A stretch of DNA of 64,000 nt from Hirschia maritima DSM 19733 (GTDB taxonomy: Bacteria > Pseudomonadota > Alphaproteobacteria > Caulobacterales > Hyphomonadaceae). This document shows, one piece after another, positions 34,791 to 41,818 of this stretch (its first letter is position 1; each line of letters starts with the position of its first letter). The notes under the pieces were generated by a model. The model made no database searches. It was not told where the DNA came from and saw only the letters and a list, made by a program, of their open reading frames with translations. The DNA is taken from NCBI RefSeq assembly GCF_000378345.1, contig NZ_KB899544.1, positions 1 through 64,000 on the forward strand. The letters run 5' to 3'. A program made the translations under genes and the position numbers.

Positions 34791-35005
34791 CAATAATCGT
34801 TGGATAGAAGAGGAAATCTGTCTAAACTTAAGCACCATCACGTAAAACATCCTTCATTGTCGTTGTATTTTTCATGGACTTACAATTCGAAACTCATGAA
34901 GATAGGCACCAAATTTGCAAAATCGCTTTTGTGTGCACAGCAAGCAACCATGCTGCTGTGATGTGTTGGTTTGCATACACATTTTAGTTTGTGCGAGGGT
35001 GTTTA

Positions 35006-35560
35006 ATGAATCCAGATGAAGAGTTCGATACGATCGAGTTGGAAACAGCGTCTGAGTTATTTGTTAAATACTATGACGTTCTTAAAAACATAGCGTGTAC
35101 AAATAGACGCCGAAAAAGAGGTGCGGTGAATACTCTTGAGACGGCTGATATATTGCACAGTGCATATTTTAAACTTGCCTCAAATGAACGAAAGCTTTCT
35201 CATAATCATTTCCAAGCCGTAGCTACATTGGCAATTCGTCAGGTAATCGTTGATTATGCGCGAAAGAAAATGTCTCAAAAACGTGGAAGTGGGAAGAGCT
35301 TGGTCACGTATGATGACGAGGAAACAGTTTTGCCTGGCTTTTCGGAGACACCCGAGGATATTGTAATCATGTCCCGTGTGTTTGAAGACCTTAAAAAGAC
35401 AAATCCACGGTGGCTACGTGTTTTAGATGCAAGATTTTTTGCAGGATTAACTGAAGAAGAAACTGCAATTATGTTGAGTGTGGATCCTCGAACCATACGG
35501 CGTGATTGGAAAGCCATTAAGGAATGGTTGGCTCCTCGTATGGGTGTTGAAGTCGTCTAA
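35006..35560 (+). CDS. ECF-type RNA polymerase sigma factor
   Basis: 184 residues from the ATG at 35006 with GAGGG upstream. Region 2 is visible (LFVKYYDVLKNIACTNRRRKRG, LETADILHSAYFKLA, HFQAVATLAIRQVIVDYARKK), as is region 4 (WLRVLDARFFAGLTEEETAIMLSVDPRTIRRDWKAIKEWL). The YARKKMSQKRG segment and RTIRRDWKAIKEWL are typical of the ECF group with TIGR02999-like sigma factors. No anti-sigma gene is adjacent. It lies 101 bp in front of the fimbrial chaperone gene and may control it. Confidence 0.88.
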   Translation: MNPDEEFDTIELETASELFVKYYDVLKNIACTNRRRKRGAVNTLETADILHSAYFKLASNERKLSHNHFQAVATLAIRQVIVDYARKKMSQKRGSGKSLVTYDDEETVLPGFSETPEDIVIMSRVFEDLKKTNPRWLRVLDARFFAGLTEEETAIMLSVDPRTIRRDWKAIKEWLAPRMGVEVV

Positions 35561-35581
35561 TTTTAGTGAAAAATTTATGCG

Positions 35582-35599
35582 TACCCAATTTAGGGTATG
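35582..35599. promoter_or_regulatory. Inverted repeat in front of the fimbrial chaperone
   Basis: TACCC-N6-GGGTA lies about 65 bp upstream of the chaperone start. The half-site GGGTATGA recurs in the luxR-usher intergenic region (minus strand, near 38073-38080), so both may be read by the same regulator. Confidence 0.35.
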
Positions 35600-35661
35600 A
35601 CACTGGTAAACGCCTAAATTATTTTTGCCTCAGCTTAATGCTTTGAGATAGGAATGATGCG

Positions 35662-36351
35662 ATGTTTAGAGGCTTGATAATTGTAGCGAGCTTGTTGGTA
35701 TCTGGGGTTCCGGTTGCTCATGCGCAATTGAAACTAAGTGACTTTTTCATAGATTTAGACCAGCAGACAAAAGCCAATGAGTTGTTTGTTTCTAACACGG
35801 GAAACGAGCGAATGTTTTTGAAAATCAAGGCATCTGAAGTTGTGGACCCTGGGCTGGAATCTGAAGAAGTAATCAACTCTGAAAACCCTAGAGAATTAGG
35901 CCTATTGGTTTCTCCTCAACGCGTCATTTTAGAACCTGGTGAGGAAAAGCGGGTGCGACTTGTGGCATTGGCTGACACAGACAAAGACCGTTTCTTTAAG
36001 GTGAATGTAACACCAGTTGTTGGTGAGTTGGAAACAACTGAAACAATTGGTGTAAAATTACTGGTCGCATACGCTGCTTGGGTTTTTCAACGTCCCGACA
36101 ATGCTGAGCCTGAGCTTACGGTGTCGCGAGATGATGGGAAGATAAAGATTAGAAATATCGGAACCACTCACGCTGAAGTACTTCCGGGAAAACAATGTAG
36201 CGCTTCTGGGGAAGAGTGTGATGATTTAACTAAAGTCCGAGTGTTGGTTGGGCATGAGAAAGAAATTGAATTGCCATTTCCGGATAATACGGCACCGTTG
36301 GAAATGAAGGCGGTATTTTCGGGTAAATCTCAATTAGTTAAAGTCGAATAA
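35662..36351 (+). CDS. PapD-like fimbrial chaperone (alternate/archaic chaperone-usher type)
   Basis: 229 residues with a Sec signal ending in AHAQ. The Ig-like chaperone domain is visible: ELFVSNTGNERMFLKIKASEVVDPG, LGLLVSPQRVILEPGEEKRVRLVAL (the conserved P-x-x-x-x-L-x-P-G-x-x-x-x-x-R motif), FFKVNVTPVVGE and IGVKLLVAYAAWVFQRP. Domain 2 has a Cys pair (KQCSASGEECDD). It would bind a pilin subunit in the periplasm and hand it to the usher at 38166. The gene for the usher is separated from it by an antisense regulator gene, which is unusual. Confidence 0.88.
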   Translation: MFRGLIIVASLLVSGVPVAHAQLKLSDFFIDLDQQTKANELFVSNTGNERMFLKIKASEVVDPGLESEEVINSENPRELGLLVSPQRVILEPGEEKRVRLVALADTDKDRFFKVNVTPVVGELETTETIGVKLLVAYAAWVFQRPDNAEPELTVSRDDGKIKIRNIGTTHAEVLPGKQCSASGEECDDLTKVRVLVGHEKEIELPFPDNTAPLEMKAVFSGKSQLVKVE

Positions 36352-36386
36352 AATCAATAAAGCCAGTTGGGTTGGAAAACTGGGGG

Positions 36387-36415
36387 CCCCGGGGACATAG
36401 CTATTGTTCTCGGGG
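36387..36415. terminator. Hairpin between convergent chaperone and LuxR genes
   Basis: CCCCGGGGACA (36387-36397) pairs with TGTTCTCGGGG (36405-36415) with two G-T pairs and a seven-base loop. It overlaps the end of the LuxR gene and can serve both convergent transcripts. A T-run is weak. Confidence 0.5.
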
Positions 36416-38017
36416 AGGCTTGGAGTTTTTATCGCGGTTCGTAAGGTGTTCTGTTATTGGAGATATTTTTAAGTCTCGAGCTGTTCCTATGAATTCATCG
36501 CATGTGTTTGGTATAGCATCACAATTTGACCGAAAATTTAAACTTTTTTGCAAGTCAGCTAAGATTGGTTCGGGCCCATTTTCGAAAGTGACACGCAGGT
36601 TACCCATTAGACTCGACAATTCTATGCTTTTTTCAATTGCATTGTAATTGGCATTGTTAATCTGACTCAAAAAGTTTTCAAATGATTCTGGTGAAGCTTC
36701 GCTCTGAAACTTGTAAAATGCTTCCATAAAAAAGCTTTCAACTTCGGGTATGAATTCCTCTGGAATGTGCTTTCGAAAGTTCTCAAAAAAATCCGTCAAC
36801 AATGAGGATTCGAAGCTTGGGGTTTCTATAGTTGAATCCACGTTTTGATGGAGTGTTTCTAGTAATGGAGGAATTAGAACTGCGCCAGTTCCCAGTCCCC
36901 AGAAGCAAAAACTTTCAATTCCTTTTTGTTCACAGATACAGATAATATCTTGTTCTAGCTTTTCTAACTGCAAATGCGGTGGAGGTAATTCATTGGCTGA
37001 TGTGTTTCCGTAGCCCGGACGATAAACGAGAATGAGTTTTAGCTCGGATAAAATGCATTGCTCAGCAAGTTCTTCGTTGAAATTGGGTAATTCCCAAGTG
37101 TCGTGCAAAAGGAAAACTGGAAAACCGTCATCCGGTCCTATTGATTGCCATCGTGTGGTTTGATTTTCATTGATTGATAGTTCAAATTTGCCTGCAGTTT
37201 GTTTCGGAGTTGTAGAACCAGAGTATTGTAATGAGTGGTATGCAGAGTTAAATCCACACAGTGTGCGGACAAGATCGGAAATACCATCTGCGCCCACTTT
37301 CTTTAGGATTTTTTTGATTTGCGTGCGGACAGTATTTATCGATGCATTTCTGTTTTCAGCTATTGCATTGGGTTGAATGCCATTTCCTAAAAGCTGAGCA
37401 ACTTTAGCTTCGGCAGGGCTGAGGTTGAATGTTTCAGCAATGATATTGATTGCTTCATCATGGATAGTAATGTCGACCGCTGAAATCAGGAATACTTGTG
37501 AACTATTGCACTTAAAATCATTCCCTTTGTCATGGTCTAGCCTGTGGCATTTTATGAGGAGTTGGGTATTTTCTCTCTGCCCTAACGAGCAATGACTTAA
37601 GATGGCCGGTTCGCATTCAGGAGTAAGGTGTTCAATTGTGCTTTGTATGTCTTCGAGTGTCGAATCTTCGATTGGAAGGTCTTGAAGTTTAGTGCCAGTT
37701 TTTACGTTGAAAACGTTAGCATAATTGTTGGTAGCTAGGATTGTATTGTTAGAATCGACAACAATTGCAAAGCCCATCAAATCGCGCAGCAATTGATCGA
37801 AACTTCCCACTGTTTTGTTAGGCGGTTGGATCCTGCGAAGAAGATTAGCGCCATTCTTGAAGTGCTTTTTGATTAAGTCTTTTTCCTGCTGAGAGAGCGA
37901 AAGAGCAGGTGTAAGCGCTTCGGTAACTGAAGCTGCAAAGTTAAACATGTGAGCAGGTATTGTCGCTGTCGTATATAAATCTTCTATTAGATTAACTATA
38001 ACTTCTTCGCGTTTCAC
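36401..38017 (-). CDS. PAS-LuxR regulator fused to a degenerate alpha/beta hydrolase domain
   Basis: 538 residues from a GTG start. Residues ~70-185 hold a PAS-like segment (DLMGFAIVVDSNNTILATNNYANVF). Residues ~197-250 are a LuxR helix-turn-helix (LSPAEAKVAQLLGNGIQPNAIAENRNASINTVRTQIKKILKKVG). Residues ~285-505 follow the alpha/beta hydrolase layout: WQSIGPDDGFPVFLLHDTW, LILVYRPGYGNTS and FCFWGLGTGAVLIPPLL. In the nucleophile elbow (GLGTG, 374-378) Gly replaces Ser, so the domain is likely a ligand sensor rather than an enzyme. It lies between chaperone and usher genes and reads against them, and may control them. Confidence 0.85.
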   Translation of the reverse strand: MKREEVIVNLIEDLYTTATIPAHMFNFAASVTEALTPALSLSQQEKDLIKKHFKNGANLLRRIQPPNKTVGSFDQLLRDLMGFAIVVDSNNTILATNNYANVFNVKTGTKLQDLPIEDSTLEDIQSTIEHLTPECEPAILSHCSLGQRENTQLLIKCHRLDHDKGNDFKCNSSQVFLISAVDITIHDEAINIIAETFNLSPAEAKVAQLLGNGIQPNAIAENRNASINTVRTQIKKILKKVGADGISDLVRTLCGFNSAYHSLQYSGSTTPKQTAGKFELSINENQTTRWQSIGPDDGFPVFLLHDTWELPNFNEELAEQCILSELKLILVYRPGYGNTSANELPPPHLQLEKLEQDIICICEQKGIESFCFWGLGTGAVLIPPLLETLHQNVDSTIETPSFESSLLTDFFENFRKHIPEEFIPEVESFFMEAFYKFQSEASPESFENFLSQINNANYNAIEKSIELSSLMGNLRVTFENGPEPILADLQKSLNFRSNCDAIPNTCDEFIGTARDLKISPITEHLTNRDKNSKPPREQ

Positions 38018-38098
38018 TTGAGACTCTCATATCAAAAGACAGGGCTATCTTACATTAAATGAAGTATTAATCACGTTCATACCCAATATTGATGATGA

Positions 38099-38117
38099 AC
38101 AAGTCTTTTTAACTTGT
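38099..38117. promoter_or_regulatory. Palindrome between the LuxR and usher genes
   Basis: ACAAGT-N7-ACTTGT is a perfect 6-bp inverted repeat 49 bp upstream of the usher start and 82 bp upstream of the LuxR start, the place expected for a LuxR dimer operator serving both genes. It could alternatively form a short hairpin. Confidence 0.45.
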
Positions 38118-38165
38118 CATTAACATAACCAGCTCGATTGAAGAAAAGAAGCTGGGCAATTTGGT

Positions 38166-41100
38166 GTGATAAAAATATTCAACAAAATTATATTTTTAGT
38201 GTCTCTTCTTATTGTATTAGGAGGGGGATATTCGGCATTTGCCCAAGACGAGCATGTCGCGATCAAATCTGCGCCTCCATCAGAGTTTATGGATATTTTG
38301 GAAGAAACCAATTCAACAGACTTAGATTCTTTGGTGGATTTGGTAGCTGGGCAACATTATCTCGAAATTTATGTGGACGGAAAACATCGCGGAGACAGTA
38401 TAGTATTCGTGAACAGTGGAATACTAGAGTTTGACAACATTGATCAGGTTGCAGACTTGATGCCTGAATTGCGCAAAAGAGAAAAATTTGTGGCTCTTTA
38501 CGGCGGGAAGGTTGATTTAAATCAGAGCGGGTTTTGTGTTGTGTCGTCTTTTAATGTTTGTACGGCACCTAAAAGAGATAAAAACAGCCTCATTTTAAAC
38601 TTAGATGATCAGCGCATTGATTTTTTCTTGTCTTCCAAATTTAGACCAGCATTGAAAAGAGTAAAACCAAGTCATCCTTCAGCATTTGGATTGGTGGGAG
38701 GGCTTGAAACTCGTGTGTCTGGTTTCAGTCGAAAGAGCGACACAAACTTGAACGGTTCGTTGAGTTTTGATCTTGTTGCTGGAAAGGGGGCTTTTAGTGC
38801 ATTTGCGGTAGGTGCGGCAAACACTGCCGGATCGACAAATATTTATAGAGCAGGTGTTCAAACTTATTTTCGAGATATGCACATTTCGGCTGGGGCATTG
38901 AGGTCTCAAGCGTCGGATGTGTTGTCCCAAAGAGAAGTATTGGGACTGTCTGTTCGCTCATCAGAAGATACAGTTTTAAAAATGGGAAGGGTCGTTGATA
39001 CACCTGTAACAGTGTTTCTTTCGAATGAAGCTTATATTGATGTTTTTCGGTCTGGTCAGCTCATTCTTTCGACATTTAGAGAGGCTGGAACCTGGCAATT
39101 GCCAACTAAAAATTTTCCTGATGGAAGCTATTCTATATCCATTGAAATAAGAGAGGAAAGCGGTGCTATTCGCACTGAGAGCCAATTTTTTTCACGTTCA
39201 TCTACTGGAAATACAAATAAATGGAATTGGTCAGTGCAAGCGGGGGTATTGCGAGATCGCGAGTCTTTCAATCAAAACGATAGAGAAATTGAAGAGCAAT
39301 CAATCATATCTTTTGGTGGGCAACGAAAGCTCGGGCAACGTTCTGAATTCCGTTTTCAAACTGTTTTGGTCGATGACCTTTCTCTAATCGAGTTGGGTCT
39401 TCAAAGTTCTCTTGACTACGGGAATTTGCGTTCATCGCTTGCCATTGCCGATGATGGTGGAATGGGAATTCATTTGGATGCCAATACAAATTTCAAGGAA
39501 TACAATTTAGGTCTAAATGCGCGGTATGACGGTTTTACAAATGCTTCTCAAATTGGAGGTTTCAGTAATGAGAAGAGAGGCAGTGTGAATGTTCACGTAT
39601 CTATGCCAGCCCCATTTATAGGTGGGCGACTTCAAAATTATGCTCGCTTGTCAGTCAACGAAGGCGAGAAGCTCAAAGAATACATTGGTGTCAATTGGAC
39701 GAATACTTACCCGATCGAAAAAACGAAATTATCAGCACAAATTCAGTTGGGATATCAAAGAAATGCGGATGAAGATCGTTTCTTGATGAGCCTTCGTTTT
39801 TTAGGCCGTAGTGATCGTACCTCCTATTCTGGGCGTTTTTCTAATCAATATAGGCCTGATAATCTTGCCGGTGAAAGGTGGTCCTCGACGCAGAATATGA
39901 ATTGGTCAAAAAGATCAAAATTCTCGAGAAATAAAGGTTGGTCATATGGTGGGAATTTGAGTGCAAACTCGAATGATGAGTTTCGTGCTGGCGTTCAAGG
40001 GCGTTTGAAGGGGCAATCATACAATGTAGATGGGAGGCTCGATCAAAACTGGGGAAGTAATCAATCTACAAGATATTATGGATCTGCATCCACGTCATTT
40101 GCACTGAACTCTGCGGGGTACGCATTCTCTAATCGAAGGTCTGCTAAAGCAGGTGTGTTATTAGATTTGAGTGAAGTACCTGAAGAGTTGGAGGTCGCGG
40201 GTGGTGTAGGTTCTTTGAAGCTAGAAAGACTCAAGACTGGTCTTACTTTTGTTCCAATGGCGCAGTTTCAACCTCAAAATGTGAAATTTCGTCCAAAGGG
40301 GACGGGTGCATTTCAATATCAGACATTGCCTTTAAAAGTATCTGCTTTCCCCGGAAATGTTGTTACACTAAAGCCAGAATTTTTCCGCCAAATTACGGTT
40401 ATTGGTCGCATTGTTGATCAAAAAGGGTGGCCTTTTGCAAAAGGGCGAATTTTATGGGGTGATCAGAGCTACTCTCTCGATGATAGCGGGTTTTTCGTTA
40501 CCGATATCGACACAAATGTAAAATCCGTTGCAGTGTATTTAGGCGCCGAAAAAGTTTGTGATATTTATCTTCCTTTTAACAACAAAATTTCTGAAAAAGT
40601 ATTCCTGGATTTAGGAGATTTGTACTGTTCTAGAGCTGAAGACTTATTGTTCGCCGAACGTAATGAGGATTCAACACATGGATTCGGGACGAATAATGAG
40701 ACCAGAAATCAAACGAATAAGCTCGACGATATTCGTGCAGGAGATTTTGTCGTAGATCGTTCTGAGTTGGCTTCTAACAGTGGAAACCACGCAATCTCTG
40801 GCATCGGCGATGAAATCGATGGAGTAGCCCTCGAAAACAAGTTGAGTGATTTGAATTTCGGCCTCGGTGAGAGAGAAATTGGAGCTGAGGGTGTGATTCA
40901 ACTTGCTGGGCCAAGCAAAATCACTAGTTCGAAGTTCAGTCAGCCAAAGTCCGCTCCTTCGATCAAACCTACGATGAAGCGTGCCCAATATGATAGAGCG
41001 GCTACCGAGTTTGCAGAGTCTAATAATACTAACATCATTGCTGGATCTGAGCAGGATGTGCTTGCTTATCAACAAATCCAAACTCGAAGGGCAGATGGGG

Positions 41101-41345
41101 AGAACTTCGATATGGTCGCCGGTTTGAGCTCCATACAAGGTTTCGGTGTTTTCGTTGACTTCGTGGATAATGAAATCATCTGTGAAGAAGATTCTTATTG
41201 TTGGGGTGTTTTCAACAGAGTCAAAGAAGGGGGCGGGCTTGCTTTGAGCGTTATTGCGGCTGCTGGGAGTGAACAACTTGGAAACTTTATCGAGATGTCT
41301 CAAAAAAGCGATTTGTTGTTGTTCTTTCAATCTACTCGTCGCTAA
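38166..41345 (+). CDS. Outer-membrane fimbrial usher with C-terminal extension antisense to a regulator gene
   Basis: 1059 residues from a GTG start with a Sec signal (IFLVSLLIVLGGGYSAFAQ). The usher features are an N-terminal chaperone-binding domain, the long barrel (ETRVSGFSRKSDTNLNGSLSFDL, VFLSNEAYIDVFRSGQLIL, LPTKNFPDGSYSISIEIREESG for the plug region), and C-terminal Ig-like domains ending FLDLGDLYC at Cys821, where ushers of the CS1/alternate type normally stop. The frame then runs another ~238 codons, of which 225 (40671-41345) are antisense to the LuxR gene. This tail has no family pattern. Either the frame lost its stop or the tail is a new, overprinted extension. Confidence 0.85.
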   Translation: MIKIFNKIIFLVSLLIVLGGGYSAFAQDEHVAIKSAPPSEFMDILEETNSTDLDSLVDLVAGQHYLEIYVDGKHRGDSIVFVNSGILEFDNIDQVADLMPELRKREKFVALYGGKVDLNQSGFCVVSSFNVCTAPKRDKNSLILNLDDQRIDFFLSSKFRPALKRVKPSHPSAFGLVGGLETRVSGFSRKSDTNLNGSLSFDLVAGKGAFSAFAVGAANTAGSTNIYRAGVQTYFRDMHISAGALRSQASDVLSQREVLGLSVRSSEDTVLKMGRVVDTPVTVFLSNEAYIDVFRSGQLILSTFREAGTWQLPTKNFPDGSYSISIEIREESGAIRTESQFFSRSSTGNTNKWNWSVQAGVLRDRESFNQNDREIEEQSIISFGGQRKLGQRSEFRFQTVLVDDLSLIELGLQSSLDYGNLRSSLAIADDGGMGIHLDANTNFKEYNLGLNARYDGFTNASQIGGFSNEKRGSVNVHVSMPAPFIGGRLQNYARLSVNEGEKLKEYIGVNWTNTYPIEKTKLSAQIQLGYQRNADEDRFLMSLRFLGRSDRTSYSGRFSNQYRPDNLAGERWSSTQNMNWSKRSKFSRNKGWSYGGNLSANSNDEFRAGVQGRLKGQSYNVDGRLDQNWGSNQSTRYYGSASTSFALNSAGYAFSNRRSAKAGVLLDLSEVPEELEVAGGVGSLKLERLKTGLTFVPMAQFQPQNVKFRPKGTGAFQYQTLPLKVSAFPGNVVTLKPEFFRQITVIGRIVDQKGWPFAKGRILWGDQSYSLDDSGFFVTDIDTNVKSVAVYLGAEKVCDIYLPFNNKISEKVFLDLGDLYCSRAEDLLFAERNEDSTHGFGTNNETRNQTNKLDDIRAGDFVVDRSELASNSGNHAISGIGDEIDGVALENKLSDLNFGLGEREIGAEGVIQLAGPSKITSSKFSQPKSAPSIKPTMKRAQYDRAATEFAESNNTNIIAGSEQDVLAYQQIQTRRADGENFDMVAGLSSIQGFGVFVDFVDNEIICEEDSYCWGVFNRVKEGGGLALSVIAAAGSEQLGNFIEMSQKSDLLLFFQSTRR

Positions 41346-41432
41346 AGACGTATTGTTTTCAGCAAGGTGACCGTAAATCGCGGAATCGTATAAAAGGTCC
41401 AACTCCTTCAAGTATGTAATATGTTCGTCCAT
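40671..41432 (-). CDS. LuxR-type regulator overlapping the usher gene antisense
   Basis: 253 residues from an ATG with GAGGGAAAAA directly in front. A PAS-like middle part (TIRIFFTDDFIIHEVNENTETLYGAQTGD) precedes a clear LuxR helix-turn-helix at about 185-245 (LTEAEIQITQLVFEGYSIDFIADARDCVVSTVRSQLRTIYDKI...ELIRLISGL). The domain order is that of the LuxR part of the 538-residue neighbour, without the hydrolase domain. The overlap with the usher frame is 675 bp with codon boundaries in register. Because the HTH is recognisable, this gene is the better-supported product in the overlap. Its ribosome site lies within a hairpin. Confidence 0.82.
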   Translation of the reverse strand: MDEHITYLKELDLLYDSAIYGHLAENNTSLATSRLKEQQQIAFLRHLDKVSKLFTPSSRNNAQSKPAPFFDSVENTPTIRIFFTDDFIIHEVNENTETLYGAQTGDHIEVLPICPSSLDLLISKHILLRSSNDVSIIRLCKLGSRSIILGTLHRRFDRRSGLWLTELRTSDFAWPSKLNHTLSSNFSLTEAEIQITQLVFEGYSIDFIADARDCVVSTVRSQLRTIYDKISCTNIVELIRLISGLIIRPESMC

Positions 41433-41462
41433 TTTTCCCTCTTTGCTCTCACAAAGGGAAAA
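41433..41462 (-). promoter_or_regulatory. Leader hairpin that buries the LuxR ribosome site
   Basis: In the minus-strand mRNA, UUUUCCCUUUG pairs with CAAA-GA-GGGAAAA across a six-base loop, leaving a 2-base bulge; the second arm contains the ribosome site and ends immediately before the AUG. Opening of the stem by heat, a protein or a small RNA would permit translation. Confidence 0.55.
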
Positions 41463-41818
41463 CGTGAAAAGTCAGAAAAACCGGACAAATCTTTTTCTAT
41501 AATTGAATTATTTCTTCAAATGAATGAGAAATGCGTAGAAATTGAGTACGAAGAGTGAAGAAATTTTTCGGGAATAGCTGGAACTGAATGGCGCTGGCCT
41601 ATCAAGCTAAAAAAGGTAATGCTCCGTAGCGTGAGCTACGGTTTTATAAAATTGTCATTCAAGTTTTTTGTTTTGATCTTCTCTGTTGATTGAATGATGG
41701 GAGAGTGAATTTTCATTGCAATATGGTGAAAGTTATCCCAAGCAAGAGCTTTAATTCGGCGGTTGCTTCATTATTTTAAGGCTTCAGCCGTCTTCGAAAG
41801 ATTGTTCAGGGAAAGTAG
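41463..41818. other. Promoter region between LuxR and TonB receptor genes
   Basis: No gene is supported in this 356-bp divergent region. It holds one terminator-like hairpin at 41624 and otherwise AT-rich sequence expected to contain both promoters. Confidence 0.4.
41624..41646 (+). terminator. Terminator-like hairpin in the LuxR-TonB intergenic region
   Basis: CCGTAGC (41624-41630), loop GTGA, GCTACGG (41635-41641), then TTTTAT. A GNRA-type tetraloop and T-run make it a good intrinsic terminator for transcripts coming from the usher side. Confidence 0.75.
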
